A DNA stretch of 64,000 nt from Nocardioides agri (GTDB taxonomy: Bacteria; Actinomycetota; Actinomycetes; Propionibacteriales; Nocardioidaceae). Each line of letters opens with the position of its first letter. The stretch's first letter is position 1. The stretch is taken from contig NZ_JACEIC010000002.1 of the NCBI RefSeq assembly GCF_013778305.1, positions 124,001 to 188,000 on the forward strand. The letters run 5' to 3'. The notes beneath the pieces are model-generated. The model made no database searches and was not told the origin of the DNA. It saw only the letters and a program-made list of their open reading frames with translations. Positions 51,401 through 60,000 of the stretch are shown piece by piece. The position numbers and the translations under genes are program-made.

Positions 51401-52986
51401 ACGTGGGCCGGCTGCGCGACGGGCTCGGGGTGCCGGTCCCGCCCGGCACGCCGGACGCCTTCACCGACCCGGTCGAGGACCCGCTTGCCGACCTCGTCGC
51501 GCGGTTCGCCCGCACCCACGGCCCGTTCACCACCGAGGAGGTCGCGGAGCGGCTCGGCCTCGGGGCCGCGGTCGTCCGGCACACGCTCCAGCGGCTCGCG
51601 AGCCAGGGACGGGTGCTCGACGGCGAGTTCCGGCCGTCGGGATCGGGCACCGAGTGGTGCGACGCAGAGGTGCTGCGCCGGCTGCGGCGTCGCTCGCTCG
51701 CCCGCCTGCGCCAGGAGATCGAGCCGGTCGAGCCCTACACCCTGGGTCGCTTCCTCCCGGCCTGGCAGCACGTCGGCGGCCGCCACCGCGGCGTCGACGG
51801 CGTGCTCACCGTCGTCGACCAGCTCGCCGGGTGCCCGGTGCCCGCCTCCGCGCTCGAGCCGCTGGTGCTCGCGGCCCGGGTGCGCGACTACGAGACGTCC
51901 TACCTCGACGAGCTCACCGCCTCCGGCGAGGTCCTGTGGGCCGGTCACGCCCCGCTGCCGGGTGCCGACGGCTGGGTCTCGCTCCACCTCGCCGACCAGG
52001 CCCACCTCACGCTCCCCGAGCCGCAGCCCTTCGAGCACAGCGAGCTCCACCAGGCCGTCCTCGACGCCCTGGCGCCCGGCGGCGCGTGGTTCTTCCGCCA
52101 GCTCGCCGACAGCGTCGGAGCGAAGGACGACAAGGCGCTCTCGGCGGCGCTCTGGGACCTGGTCTGGGCGGGCCGGGTCAGCAACGACACGCTGACTCCC
52201 CTGCGCGCCCTCACCCGCGGCGGCACCCCGGCCCACCGCACCCGTCGCCCGCCCCCGAGGCTGGGCCGGCGACCGGGCGCCGGGCCGGTCCGCACCGGCC
52301 CGCCCGAGACCGCCGGTCGCTGGGCACTGCTGCCCGCGATCGACACCGACCCCACGCGTCGGGCGCACGCCGCGGCCGAGCGGCTGCTCGACCGCCACGG
52401 GGTCGTCACCCGCGGCGCGGTCGTGAGCGAGCGCGTGCCCGGTGGCTTCGCCGCGGTCTACAAGGTGCTCGCCGCGTTCGAGGAGTCCGGGCGCTGCCGC
52501 CGCGGCTACTTCGTCGCCGGGCTCGGGGCCGCCCAGTTCGGCACTGCCGGGTCCGTCGACCGGCTGCGCACGTTCAGCGAGGTGCCCTCCGACGCGAAGC
52601 CCGTCGCGCTCGCGATCGCCGCCACCGACCCGGCCAACCCGTACGGCGCGGCGCTGCCGTGGCCGGCCGCCACCGAGGCCGGCGGGCACCGCCCCGGCCG
52701 CAAGGCCGGCGCGATCGTGGTGCTCGTCGACGGCGCTCTCACCCTCTACGTCGAGCGCGGCGGCCGCACGCTCCTCACCTGGACCGAGGATCCCGACCTG
52801 CTCGGCCCCGCGGCCGCGGCGCTCGCCGAGGCGGCCCACCGTGGCTCGCTCGGCCGGATCACCGTCGAGCGCGCCGACGGCGAGCAGCTGCTCGGCGCCG
52901 GCTCGACCCCGTTGCGCCAGGCGCTCCAGGCGGCCGGCTTCATCGCGACGCCCAAGGGCCTGCGACTGAGGTCGGCGGGTGCCTGA
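48475..52986 (+). CDS. lhr: Large ATP-dependent helicase Lhr
   Basis: This 1503-residue superfamily 2 helicase has motif I APTGSGKTLSAF, motif II LDEVHAVAG, motif III LSATVR, motif IV TIVFANSRRLAE and motif VI QRVGRAGHQ. The long Lhr core and winged-helix/beta-barrel C-terminus fill the rest. Mycobacterial Lhr is a 3'-5' single-strand translocase induced by DNA damage. The GTG at 48475 is chosen because AAGACT, a near -10, ends six bases upstream and the family sequence starts with DPLERF. It overlaps the Nei2 gene. Confidence 0.93.
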   Translation: MADPLERFSEPTRTWFGAAFAAPTPAQAGAWEAIGAGRHALVVAPTGSGKTLSAFLWSLDRLLTEPPPDDRAKRCRVLYISPLKALGVDVERNLRAPLTGIRHTADRLGVPVPEVTVGVRSGDTPAADRRKLQTAPPDILITTPESLFLMLTSQARESLRGVETVILDEVHAVAGSKRGAHLAVSLERLDALLDRPAQRIGLSATVRPLEEVARFLGGSAPVDIVAPRSEKEWDLRVVVPVEDMTAPDEYDEDSDDPQRSQSLWPHVEERVVDLVEQHRSTIVFANSRRLAERLTARLNEIATERAGAELTDGAPPAQLMAQSGQSHGAEQVIAKAHHGSVSKEQRALIEDDLKRGRLPCVVATSSLELGIDMGAVDLVVQIESPPSVASALQRVGRAGHQVGEVSRGVLFPKHRGDLAQTAVAVSRMRSGAIESLRVPANPLDVLAQQVVAATALEAWGVDDLYDLVRRSAPFTNLPRSAYDATLDLLSGRYPSDEFAELRPRIVWDRVAGTLTGRPGAQRLAVTSGGTIPDRGLFGVYLVGEGTGRRVGELDEEMVYESRVGDVFALGATSWRIEDITHDRVLVTPAPGIPGRLPFWKGDALGRPAELGAAIGAFTRELGALPPERARTRAQDEGLDEYAAGNLVTYLHEQLEATNLLPSDSTLVVERFRDELGDWRLVVHSPYGVPVHAPWALAINARLRERYGVDGQAVASDDGIVVRIPDTEAEPPSGDVIVFEPDEIDALVTQEVGGSALFASRFRECAARALLLPRRDPGRRSPLWQQRQRSAALLEVAARYPSFPIVLEAVRECLQDVYDLPALVALMRGIDRREVQVADVATHQPSPFARTLLFGYVAQFMYEGDSPIAERRAAALSLDQGLLAELLGRAELRELLDPEVLAEVEAELQRTAPDRRVRDAEGVADLLRLLGPLSTLEVAERSAEGADVGAWLQALADSRRVVEVRMAGAERWAGVEDVGRLRDGLGVPVPPGTPDAFTDPVEDPLADLVARFARTHGPFTTEEVAERLGLGAAVVRHTLQRLASQGRVLDGEFRPSGSGTEWCDAEVLRRLRRRSLARLRQEIEPVEPYTLGRFLPAWQHVGGRHRGVDGVLTVVDQLAGCPVPASALEPLVLAARVRDYETSYLDELTASGEVLWAGHAPLPGADGWVSLHLADQAHLTLPEPQPFEHSELHQAVLDALAPGGAWFFRQLADSVGAKDDKALSAALWDLVWAGRVSNDTLTPLRALTRGGTPAHRTRRPPPRLGRRPGAGPVRTGPPETAGRWALLPAIDTDPTRRAHAAAERLLDRHGVVTRGAVVSERVPGGFAAVYKVLAAFEESGRCRRGYFVAGLGAAQFGTAGSVDRLRTFSEVPSDAKPVALAIAATDPANPYGAALPWPAATEAGGHRPGRKAGAIVVLVDGALTLYVERGGRTLLTWTEDPDLLGPAAAALAEAAHRGSLGRITVERADGEQLLGAGSTPLRQALQAAGFIATPKGLRLRSAGA

Positions 52987-53773
52987 GGGCGACGCGGTCT
53001 GGCGCACGGCCGACCGGCTCCGCAGCGCGCTCGACGGGCGCACCCTGGTGCGCACGGACTTCCGCGTCCCGCAGCACGCCACGTCCGACCTGTCCGGCGG
53101 CACGGTCGTCGAGACCGTCTCCCGGGGCAAGCACCTGCTGACCCGGATCGACCACGACGGCCGGCAGTGGACGCTGCACACCCACCTGAAGATGGAGGGC
53201 TCTTGGCGCGTCTACCGCCCGAGCGAGCGGTGGAGCAAGCCCGGGCACCTCGCCCGGGTGGTCCTGGGCGCGGAGGGGCGCACCGCGGTCGGCTTCGAGC
53301 TGGGCATCGTCGAGCTGCTCCCCCGCGACCGCGAGCAGGACGTCGTGGGCCACCTCGGCCCCGACCTGCTCGGCCCGGACTGGGACGAGCAGGAGGCAGT
53401 GCGCCGGCTCACCGCCGACCCGGACCGGCCGCTCGGCGAGGCGCTGCTCGACCAGCGCAACCTCGCGGGCATCGGCACGATCTACCGCACCGAGCTGTGC
53501 TTCCTCACCGGCTACGACCCGCGCGACCCGGTCTCCGTGGTCGCCGACCCGCTGCGGATGGTGCGCCTGGCCCACACGATGCTGGTCCAGAACCGGCACC
53601 ACCCGCAGATCGTCACCACCGGCGACAAGCGCCGAGGTCGCAGCCTGTGGGTCTACGGGCGTGGCCAGGAGCGGTGCCTGCGCTGCGGCACACCGATCGA
53701 GCGGGGCGAGCTCGGCCAGGCGGGCGTCGAGCGCGTCGCGTACTGGTGCCCGAGCTGCCAGCCGCCGCGGTGA
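52979..53773 (+). CDS. nei: DNA glycosylase/AP lyase, endonuclease VIII (Nei2) type
   Basis: This 264-residue Fpg/Nei enzyme begins PEGDAVWR (catalytic Pro2 and Glu3). It has the conserved Lys in SRGKHLL, the helix-two-turn-helix DQRNLAGIGTIYRTE and a C-terminal zinc finger (CLRCGTPIERG then WCPSCQPP). The PEGDxVW start and the lhr-nei gene order match actinobacterial Nei2. It excises oxidised bases. The GTG start overlaps lhr by eight bases. Confidence 0.92.
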   Translation: MPEGDAVWRTADRLRSALDGRTLVRTDFRVPQHATSDLSGGTVVETVSRGKHLLTRIDHDGRQWTLHTHLKMEGSWRVYRPSERWSKPGHLARVVLGAEGRTAVGFELGIVELLPRDREQDVVGHLGPDLLGPDWDEQEAVRRLTADPDRPLGEALLDQRNLAGIGTIYRTELCFLTGYDPRDPVSVVADPLRMVRLAHTMLVQNRHHPQIVTTGDKRRGRSLWVYGRGQERCLRCGTPIERGELGQAGVERVAYWCPSCQPPR

Positions 53774-53779
53774 TCGCGG

Positions 53780-54097
53780 TCAGGCAGCCGACGTGACGAC
53801 CGCGTCGGCCGTGCTGGGCTCGGCGGCGGACGCCACCGGGAGCCGGCGCAGACCGGCCGCGGCCTCCTCGACCGCCACCAGGTCGGAGACCTCGCGCAGC
53901 ACGGAGGACAGCGGCACGCCGAGAGCCGCGCAGAGCGACGCGAGCAGCTCGGAGGAGGCCTCCTTCTGCCCACGCTCGATCTCGGAGATGTAGCCCAGGC
54001 TCACCCGCGCCTCGGCGGACACGTCACGCAGCGTCATGCCGCGCTGGGTCCGCTGGTCACGGAGCACGTCGCCGAGCATCCGACGAAACAGCGCCAT
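53780..54097 (-). CDS. clgR: ClgR-like XRE regulator
   Basis: This 105-residue protein has the ClgR pattern [20 protein letters not shown], then [20 protein letters not shown] and [16 protein letters not shown]. It has the variable Ala/Ser-rich tail and a terminal VVTSAA, a plausible ClpP degron-type ending like the C-terminal Ala pair in Corynebacterium/Streptomyces ClgR. ClgR activates clp protease genes. It lies beside cinA and, in order, upstream of the DUF3046-recA-recX group. Confidence 0.88.
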   Translation of the reverse strand: MALFRRMLGDVLRDQRTQRGMTLRDVSAEARVSLGYISEIERGQKEASSELLASLCAALGVPLSSVLREVSDLVAVEEAAAGLRRLPVASAAEPSTADAVVTSAA

Positions 54098-54158
54098 GCG
54101 ACTCTCCTCTCCACGGATGGACCTGTCGCTCCTGTCATCGGCAGGTGTCCGCCCAACG

Positions 54159-54647
54159 TTACCTGAGTGGTGTTTCTTCCCGCCGGAGGACGTCCTCCAG
54201 CGCGGTGAGCGCCTCGCGGACGGTCGCGTCCTGGATCTGCTGCCGCTTGCCGCGCAGCTCCAGCGCGACCGCCTCCACCAGGCCCGGGCCGGCGATGCCG
54301 ACGAAGACCGTGCCGGGGGGCTTGCCCTCCTGGTCGGACGGCCCCGCGACCCCCGTGGTGGCGACGCCGAAGGTCGTGCCGGTCAGCGCGCGCACTCCGG
54401 AGGCCATCGCCTTGGCGCACTCGGGCGACACGACACCGTGCTCCTCCACGAGCGACTCGTCGACGTCGAGCATCGCCGTCTTCAGCTCGGTGGCGTAGGT
54501 CACCACGCCGCCCCGGTAGGTCTCGGAGGCGCCCGGGGTGTCGGTGAACGCGGTCGCCAGCCGGCCGCCGGTCAGCGACTCTGCCGTGGCGACGGTCGCT
54601 CCAGATGCGCGGAGCAGCAGGTGGACCCGCGTGGGCAGGTCGGTCAC
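54159..54647 (-). CDS. cinA: CinA-family nicotinamide-nucleotide amidohydrolase domain protein
   Basis: This 162-residue protein corresponds to the CinA C-terminal (PncC) domain only. It shows [54 protein letters not shown] and a closing helix. It deamidates NMN. The N-terminal competence domain found in longer CinA proteins is absent, as usual in actinobacteria. Its GTG start overlaps the stop of the nucleotidase gene (GTGA). clgR follows 61 bases downstream. Confidence 0.88.
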   Translation of the reverse strand: MTDLPTRVHLLLRASGATVATAESLTGGRLATAFTDTPGASETYRGGVVTYATELKTAMLDVDESLVEEHGVVSPECAKAMASGVRALTGTTFGVATTGVAGPSDQEGKPPGTVFVGIAGPGLVEAVALELRGKRQQIQDATVREALTALEDVLRREETPLR

Positions 54648-56947
54648 CGGTGCCGCACGACCCGTACGTGGAGCGCCTGGCGAGCGCCCACCGTGGTCAG
54701 GGTGGGCAGGTAGGTCGCCCTGACCCCCCGCGGACCTGTCCTGTGGAACGCGTGCAGCCGCACCTTCGCGACGCCCCTGCGGAGCGGCACGGTGTAGCTC
54801 TGGCCCGCCGTGCGCACCCGGACCAGGCCGGTGGCGGGCTGACCCTCCGCGGCCACGCGGACCGTCACCGTCGGCCGGCTCCTGCCGACGAGCAGCCGCT
54901 TGCGGGAGATCCGGGCCTTCATCGTCGACCGCAGCCGGTCACCGGTGAACCTGATCGGGTACCGGACGACGGTGCCCGTGGTCGCACCCGTGACCTCGAC
55001 CACCTGCACGCCCCGAGCCATCCCGCCCGGCACGCGGAACGCGACCTCGACCCGGCCCGACTCGTCGTCGGTCGCGCCGGGCGCGACCGCGTTGCTGATC
55101 CGGCGGACGGTGCCGAGCCGGTAGCGACCGACCTCGACGGTCGCCTGCGCGTCGGTCCTGTCGCTCGTGCCGGTGAAGGCCAGGGACGACAGCTGGAAGC
55201 GGAGCACGTCACCGGCGCCGTACGAGGACGGCGCCCCCGCGGGCAGGGACAGCCCCACGGCGCGCTGCCGGTAGTTGACCGGCAGCGCCCTCTTCTTGGT
55301 GCGCGCGGCCACATAGCTCACCAGCGCGTCGAGGTCGGTCTGCCCGGTGTCGCGTCGGTCGGTGCCCTCGGTGAAGACCGAGAAGCTGTCGCCTCCGCCG
55401 GCGAGGTAGGAGCTGACCGTGACGGAGTAGGTCTGGTCGTCGACGACCGGCTTGGTGCCCAGCCACATCGCGGTGACCCGGTGGGTCGCGGGGTCGTAGA
55501 CGTAGTTGAAGCCGAGCGACACCCCCAGCCGGAGGAACGGACGGGCCGCGCCCGCCGGCTGCCACTGCTGCTCGAGCACCCGGCGCAGCTGGGCGCCGGT
55601 GAGCCGCATGTTGACCAGCGTGTTCGCGAACGGCTGCACGTCGGCCGCCTGCTTGTAGGTCATCTGAGCCGGGTATCCGGCGCTGTTGTTGCCGACCAGG
55701 TCGGCGCGTACGCCACCCGGGTTGGTGAACGCGACCTGCGCAGCCCCGGACGTCGCCGTGCGGGTCGCCCAGCGCTGGGACTCCGCGACCAGGTTGGCCA
55801 GGGTGGACTCACCGCCCCGGTTCTCCTCGCGCGCCCCGCCAGAGGCCGACGGGCGGCCGGCCCGCTCGAAGGGCGCCGCGATCCGCCCGATCGCGGCCGA
55901 CCCCTTCACGGCCGCGGCCGCGACGGCGGCGTCGACGATCGCCTTGGTGGCCGGGTCGTCGGAGTAGCGGGGGGTGAAGCTGTTGTCGGCGTTCTTGGTG
56001 GTGAGCGGCACCGGGTCCGCGGTGATCGAGGTCAGCGTGCCGGCCGCAGCGTCGATCGTGAGGTCGAGGCGGTCGAGCGTCGTGCCGTACTGACCGGCCG
56101 ACACCACCGGGCGGCTCCCGCCGCCGGGCTTGGGGAGGTCGCAGTCGTAGGCGAGGTGGGTGTGCCCGGAGACGATCGCGTCGACGTCGCCGCTCACGCC
56201 GGTCACGATCGAGCCGAAGTCGGACGCCGGGTCGGCGGCCATCGTCGAGCAGTCGGTGCCGGGTGCGCCCTCGTGGACGAGCAGGACGACCGCGTCGGCG
56301 CCGGCGGCGGTGAGCGCCGCGGCCTCGGCGTTGACGGCGGCGACGACGTCGGTCACCTGGAGGCCGGTGATCCCGGCCGGGGCGACCAGCTCGGGCAGGT
56401 GCTCGGTGACGGCACCGACGAACCCGACCGACACCTCGTTCGCCGTGCCCGGGTTGAAGGTCTTGACCATCGACGCCTTGATCGCGTCGGCCCCGCTCGG
56501 CTCGACGATGTTGGCGGCGAGGTAGCGCCAGCCCGCTCCGCCCTCGGGGTTGGTGGCCGACGCCGGGGCCATCACCCGGTCGACGAGATCCTTGTAGCCC
56601 TTGTCGAGCTCGTGGTTGCCGACCGCGGAGACGTCGAGCCGCGCCGCGTTGAGCGCGTCGATCGTGGGCTTGTCGTGCGCGATGTAGGACTCGAACGTCG
56701 ACGCGCCGATCAGGTCGCCGGCGGCGGCGAAGACCGTGTTGGCGTTGCTGGCCCGCACCTGCTTCACGTAGGTCGCGATCGCGGCCGCCCCGGCCGCCGC
56801 GCCGTCGGCCTTGATCCGGCCGTGGAAGTCGTTGGTGCCGATGATCGTCACGTCGACGTCGGCGGCCTGCGCAGGCGCCGCCCCGAGGACGGTGAGCACG
56901 CTGGCGCCGAGGGTGAGCGAGGTAGCGACACCGAGTGATCGCAGCAG
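54644..56947 (-). CDS. Secreted bifunctional metallophosphatase/5'-nucleotidase
   Basis: The 767-residue protein has a signal peptide (LGVATSLTLGASVLTVLGA, likely cleavage after AQAA). A calcineurin-like metallophosphatase domain follows with TNDFHGR, AAGDLIG, SAVGNHELD and VSGHTHLAYD, then a 5_nucleotid_C domain (NRGGESTLANLVAES, FANTLVNMRLTGAQL, GGGDSF). A beta-rich tail ends with VRVVRHR. Hydrolysis of extracellular nucleotides to nucleosides and Pi is inferred. The ATG follows TAGGGT by seven bases. cinA is translationally coupled behind it. Confidence 0.9.
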   Translation of the reverse strand: MLRSLGVATSLTLGASVLTVLGAAPAQAADVDVTIIGTNDFHGRIKADGAAAGAAAIATYVKQVRASNANTVFAAAGDLIGASTFESYIAHDKPTIDALNAARLDVSAVGNHELDKGYKDLVDRVMAPASATNPEGGAGWRYLAANIVEPSGADAIKASMVKTFNPGTANEVSVGFVGAVTEHLPELVAPAGITGLQVTDVVAAVNAEAAALTAAGADAVVLLVHEGAPGTDCSTMAADPASDFGSIVTGVSGDVDAIVSGHTHLAYDCDLPKPGGGSRPVVSAGQYGTTLDRLDLTIDAAAGTLTSITADPVPLTTKNADNSFTPRYSDDPATKAIVDAAVAAAAVKGSAAIGRIAAPFERAGRPSASGGAREENRGGESTLANLVAESQRWATRTATSGAAQVAFTNPGGVRADLVGNNSAGYPAQMTYKQAADVQPFANTLVNMRLTGAQLRRVLEQQWQPAGAARPFLRLGVSLGFNYVYDPATHRVTAMWLGTKPVVDDQTYSVTVSSYLAGGGDSFSVFTEGTDRRDTGQTDLDALVSYVAARTKKRALPVNYRQRAVGLSLPAGAPSSYGAGDVLRFQLSSLAFTGTSDRTDAQATVEVGRYRLGTVRRISNAVAPGATDDESGRVEVAFRVPGGMARGVQVVEVTGATTGTVVRYPIRFTGDRLRSTMKARISRKRLLVGRSRPTVTVRVAAEGQPATGLVRVRTAGQSYTVPLRRGVAKVRLHAFHRTGPRGVRATYLPTLTTVGARQALHVRVVRHR

Positions 56948-56954
56948 CATGGCC

Positions 56955-56960
56955 CCGACC
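56955..56960 (-). promoter_or_regulatory. -10 element (TAGGGT) of the 5'-nucleotidase gene
   Basis: TAGGGT on the minus strand lies seven bases before the ATG in the 68-bp gap from the giant upstream gene. Despite same-strand tandem order, this gene can have its own leaderless promoter. Confidence 0.5.
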
Positions 56961-57015
56961 CTAACGCGCGGCACGGACGGGGCCCTGGAACTCCGGGCCC
57001 CGTCCGTGCGCGTCG

Positions 57016-60000
57016 CTACTTCCCGGACTTCGTGACGTTGACGGTGACCGTCGTGGAGCTCGGCGTCAGCACGTCGCTGCCGAGGTACTCCACGGTGATC
57101 GTCTTCGTCCCGGTGGTCGGGAACGGGTCGAGCACGACCGACCCTCGGCCGAGGACGAGAGTCACCGTCCGGGGCGGCTGGCCCGGTGCCGTCACCCGGA
57201 CCTGGCCGGTGACCGGGACGTCGTTCTGCCCGAGCACCACGACCCGCACCACGGCCGCGTCCTTCTTGACCTTCAGCGTCTCCTCTACCGCCGCGGCGGA
57301 CGTCGAGGAGGCGGCCTTGGCGACCGTCACCGTGAACGTGTCCGTGGCCGGCAGGTGTGCGCTGTCGCCCGAGTACGCGGCCGTCAGCGTGTGCTGACCG
57401 GGCATCAGCGAGCGGGCCGGCAGCACGACCTGCGCGTGCCCACCGACGACCGGCGCCGATCCGAGCACCGTGCTGCCCGACCGAACCTCGACGGTGCCGG
57501 TCGCGCCGCTCGGCGTGACCACGACGTCCACCGTCCTCGGCTGGCCGTAGGTCAGCGAGACGTCCGGAGCGGTGACGGTCGACGCGGCGAGCGCCACCTC
57601 GATCGGCACCCGCACGCGGGTCCCGGTGGTGGTGCCGACCACCGTCAGCTCCGTCGCCCCGGCTGCCGTGCCCGCCGGCAGCGTCACCGACACGTGGGCG
57701 GTGCCCGCGTCGTCGTTGCTGTTGGACCCGTTGGACGTCGGCGCGCTGATCGTGGTCGTCACGGGGAACGTGCCGAGCACGGTGCTGCCGCTGCGGACCT
57801 CGACCTGGGTGTCGCGCTGGTCGCCCGGGTCGGTCATCGACAGCGAGCCGAGGTCGAAGACCACGGTCCCGCCGGGCGTGTACGTCGCCGGCGCGCCGGC
57901 CGGGAACGTCACGTCGACGGCCCGCTGGGCGAAGTCCACGTCGACGACCTTGCCGTCGGACCCGAACTCGTCCAGGTAGTCCACCATCGCCTGCAGGTCG
58001 GTGATGCCCGTGTCCTGCTTGGTCGTGCCGTTCGCCAGCTCCCGGAAGTTGTCGCCACCGGAGGCCAGGAACGAGTTCACCGTCACCGAGTAGGACGCCG
58101 CCGGGTCGATCGGCTCGCCGTCGAGCCACATCGCGGTGACCTCACCGAGCTTCTGGCCGGCGTTCGCCGGGTCCGGACGCTGCGTGTAGGTGTAGGTGAA
58201 GCCCTCCGATACCCCGAGCCGCAGGAACGGCCGGGTCGGGACGGCACCGGCAGCGGTGCGCTGCCACTGCTGCTCGAGCACGGTCTCGATCTGGGCACCG
58301 GTCAGGTCCATGTTCACGAGGGTGTTCGCGAACGGCTGGACGTTGGCGGCCTCCCGGTAGGTGAGGTCGCGGGCGGTCCCGTTGACGGTCCCGACCATGT
58401 CGGTCCGCAGACCGCCCGGGTTCATGAACGCGATGTCCGCGGCGCCCACCGTGTCCGGCGTGGCCCAGCGCTGGACCTCGGCGACCTGGTTGCCGAGCGT
58501 CGACTCGCCACCGCGGTTCTCCGTGGTGCCGTTGGCGAACTTGGCCCGGGTGAACGGCGCCTCGATCTGGCCGAGCACCTGCGCGCCGAGCTCGTCGGCG
58601 ACGTCGACGGCGTCGGCGACGATCGCCTCCACTGCCGGGTCGGCCGGGTAGAGCGCCGGCGGCTGGCCGGGGCCGGAGCCGTCCGGGTCGGGGCCGAGGA
58701 GCGGCAGGACCTGCTGGTCCTTGGCGAGCACCTCGCCGGTTGCGTCGTCGATCGAGAACACCAGCTGGTTGAGGAAGGTGCCGTACTGGCCCGCCGAGAC
58801 GACGGGACGCTCGGTCACGTCGCGCCCGGCCCAGGCCGCGACCGGGAACGAGCAGTTGTAGGCCAGGTGCGTGTGGCCGGACACCAGCGCGTCGACGTCG
58901 CCGCTGAGGCCGGTGACGATCGCGCCCCAGGCGGTCGCCGGGTCGGTCATCGTCGAGCAGGTCGTGCTCGGCGAGCCCTCGTGCACGAGTGCGACGACCA
59001 GGTCGGCGCCCTCCTGCGAGCGCAGCCGCGCGGCCTCGGCGTTGACCGAGTCGACGATGTCGGTGACGGTGACCCCGGCCATGCCGGACGGCGCCACCAG
59101 CGACGGCAGCTCCTCGGTCACCGCGCCGACGAAGCCGACCTTGACGCCGTCGAAGGTGCGCGTCCAGGACTCGGCCAGGTCGTCACGACCGGCGGGCTCC
59201 TCGATGTTGGCCGCGATGTACTCCCACTGCGCACGGTCCTGCACGCGGCCGACGAGGTCCTCGTAGCCCTTGTCGAACTCGTGGTTGCCGGCAGCGGAGA
59301 CCTCGAGGCCGGCCTCGTTGAGCGCGTCGATCGTCGGCAGGTCGTCCTGGATGAACGACTCGAACGTCGAGGCGCCGATCAGGTCGCCGGCGGCGGCGAA
59401 CACCGTGTCGGGATTCTTCGCCCGCAGCTGCTTGACCGCCCCGGAGAGCACAGCCGCACCGGCGGAGTTGGCGCCGTCCTTGAGCAGCCGACCGTGGAAG
59501 TCGTTGGTCGCGAGGATCTGCACGTCCCGGACGCCGTCGTCCACGGTGATCGTCACCGGGACCCGGGTGCCGGTCTGCGTGCCCACCAGCGTCAGCTCGG
59601 TCTCGCCGTCGGGCAGGCCCGCGGGCAGCTGCACGCTGACCGCTGCCTTGCCCCAGGCGTCGTAGGGCTTGTTGCCGACCGTGTTGTCCACGGAGGCGGT
59701 GCCGAGCTCGGTGTCGCCGAGCAGCACCCGGATCGTGCTGTCCTGCAGGTCACCGGGGGCCGACATCGCCCACGAGGCGACGTCGAAGGCGACCGTGTCG
59801 CCGGCCAGGTACGCCGCCGGGGCGTTGCCCGGGAAGGTGACCTCGACCGCGCGCTGGCTGTAGTCGACGGCCAGCGGGTCGGTCGCGTGCTGGGCCATGT
59901 AGTCGACCATCGCCTCGAGGTCGATCACGCCCGTGTCGACCTTGTGGGCGCCGTTGGCCAGCTCGCGGAAGTTGTCACCGCCGCCGCCGAGGAACGAGTT

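Noticed and set aside
48370-53181. 1603-codon open frame on the minus strand
   Set aside because: It is antisense to lhr and nei, composed of low-complexity Arg/Gly/Asp/Val repeats and without any family motif. Long antisense frames are common in very GC-rich DNA.
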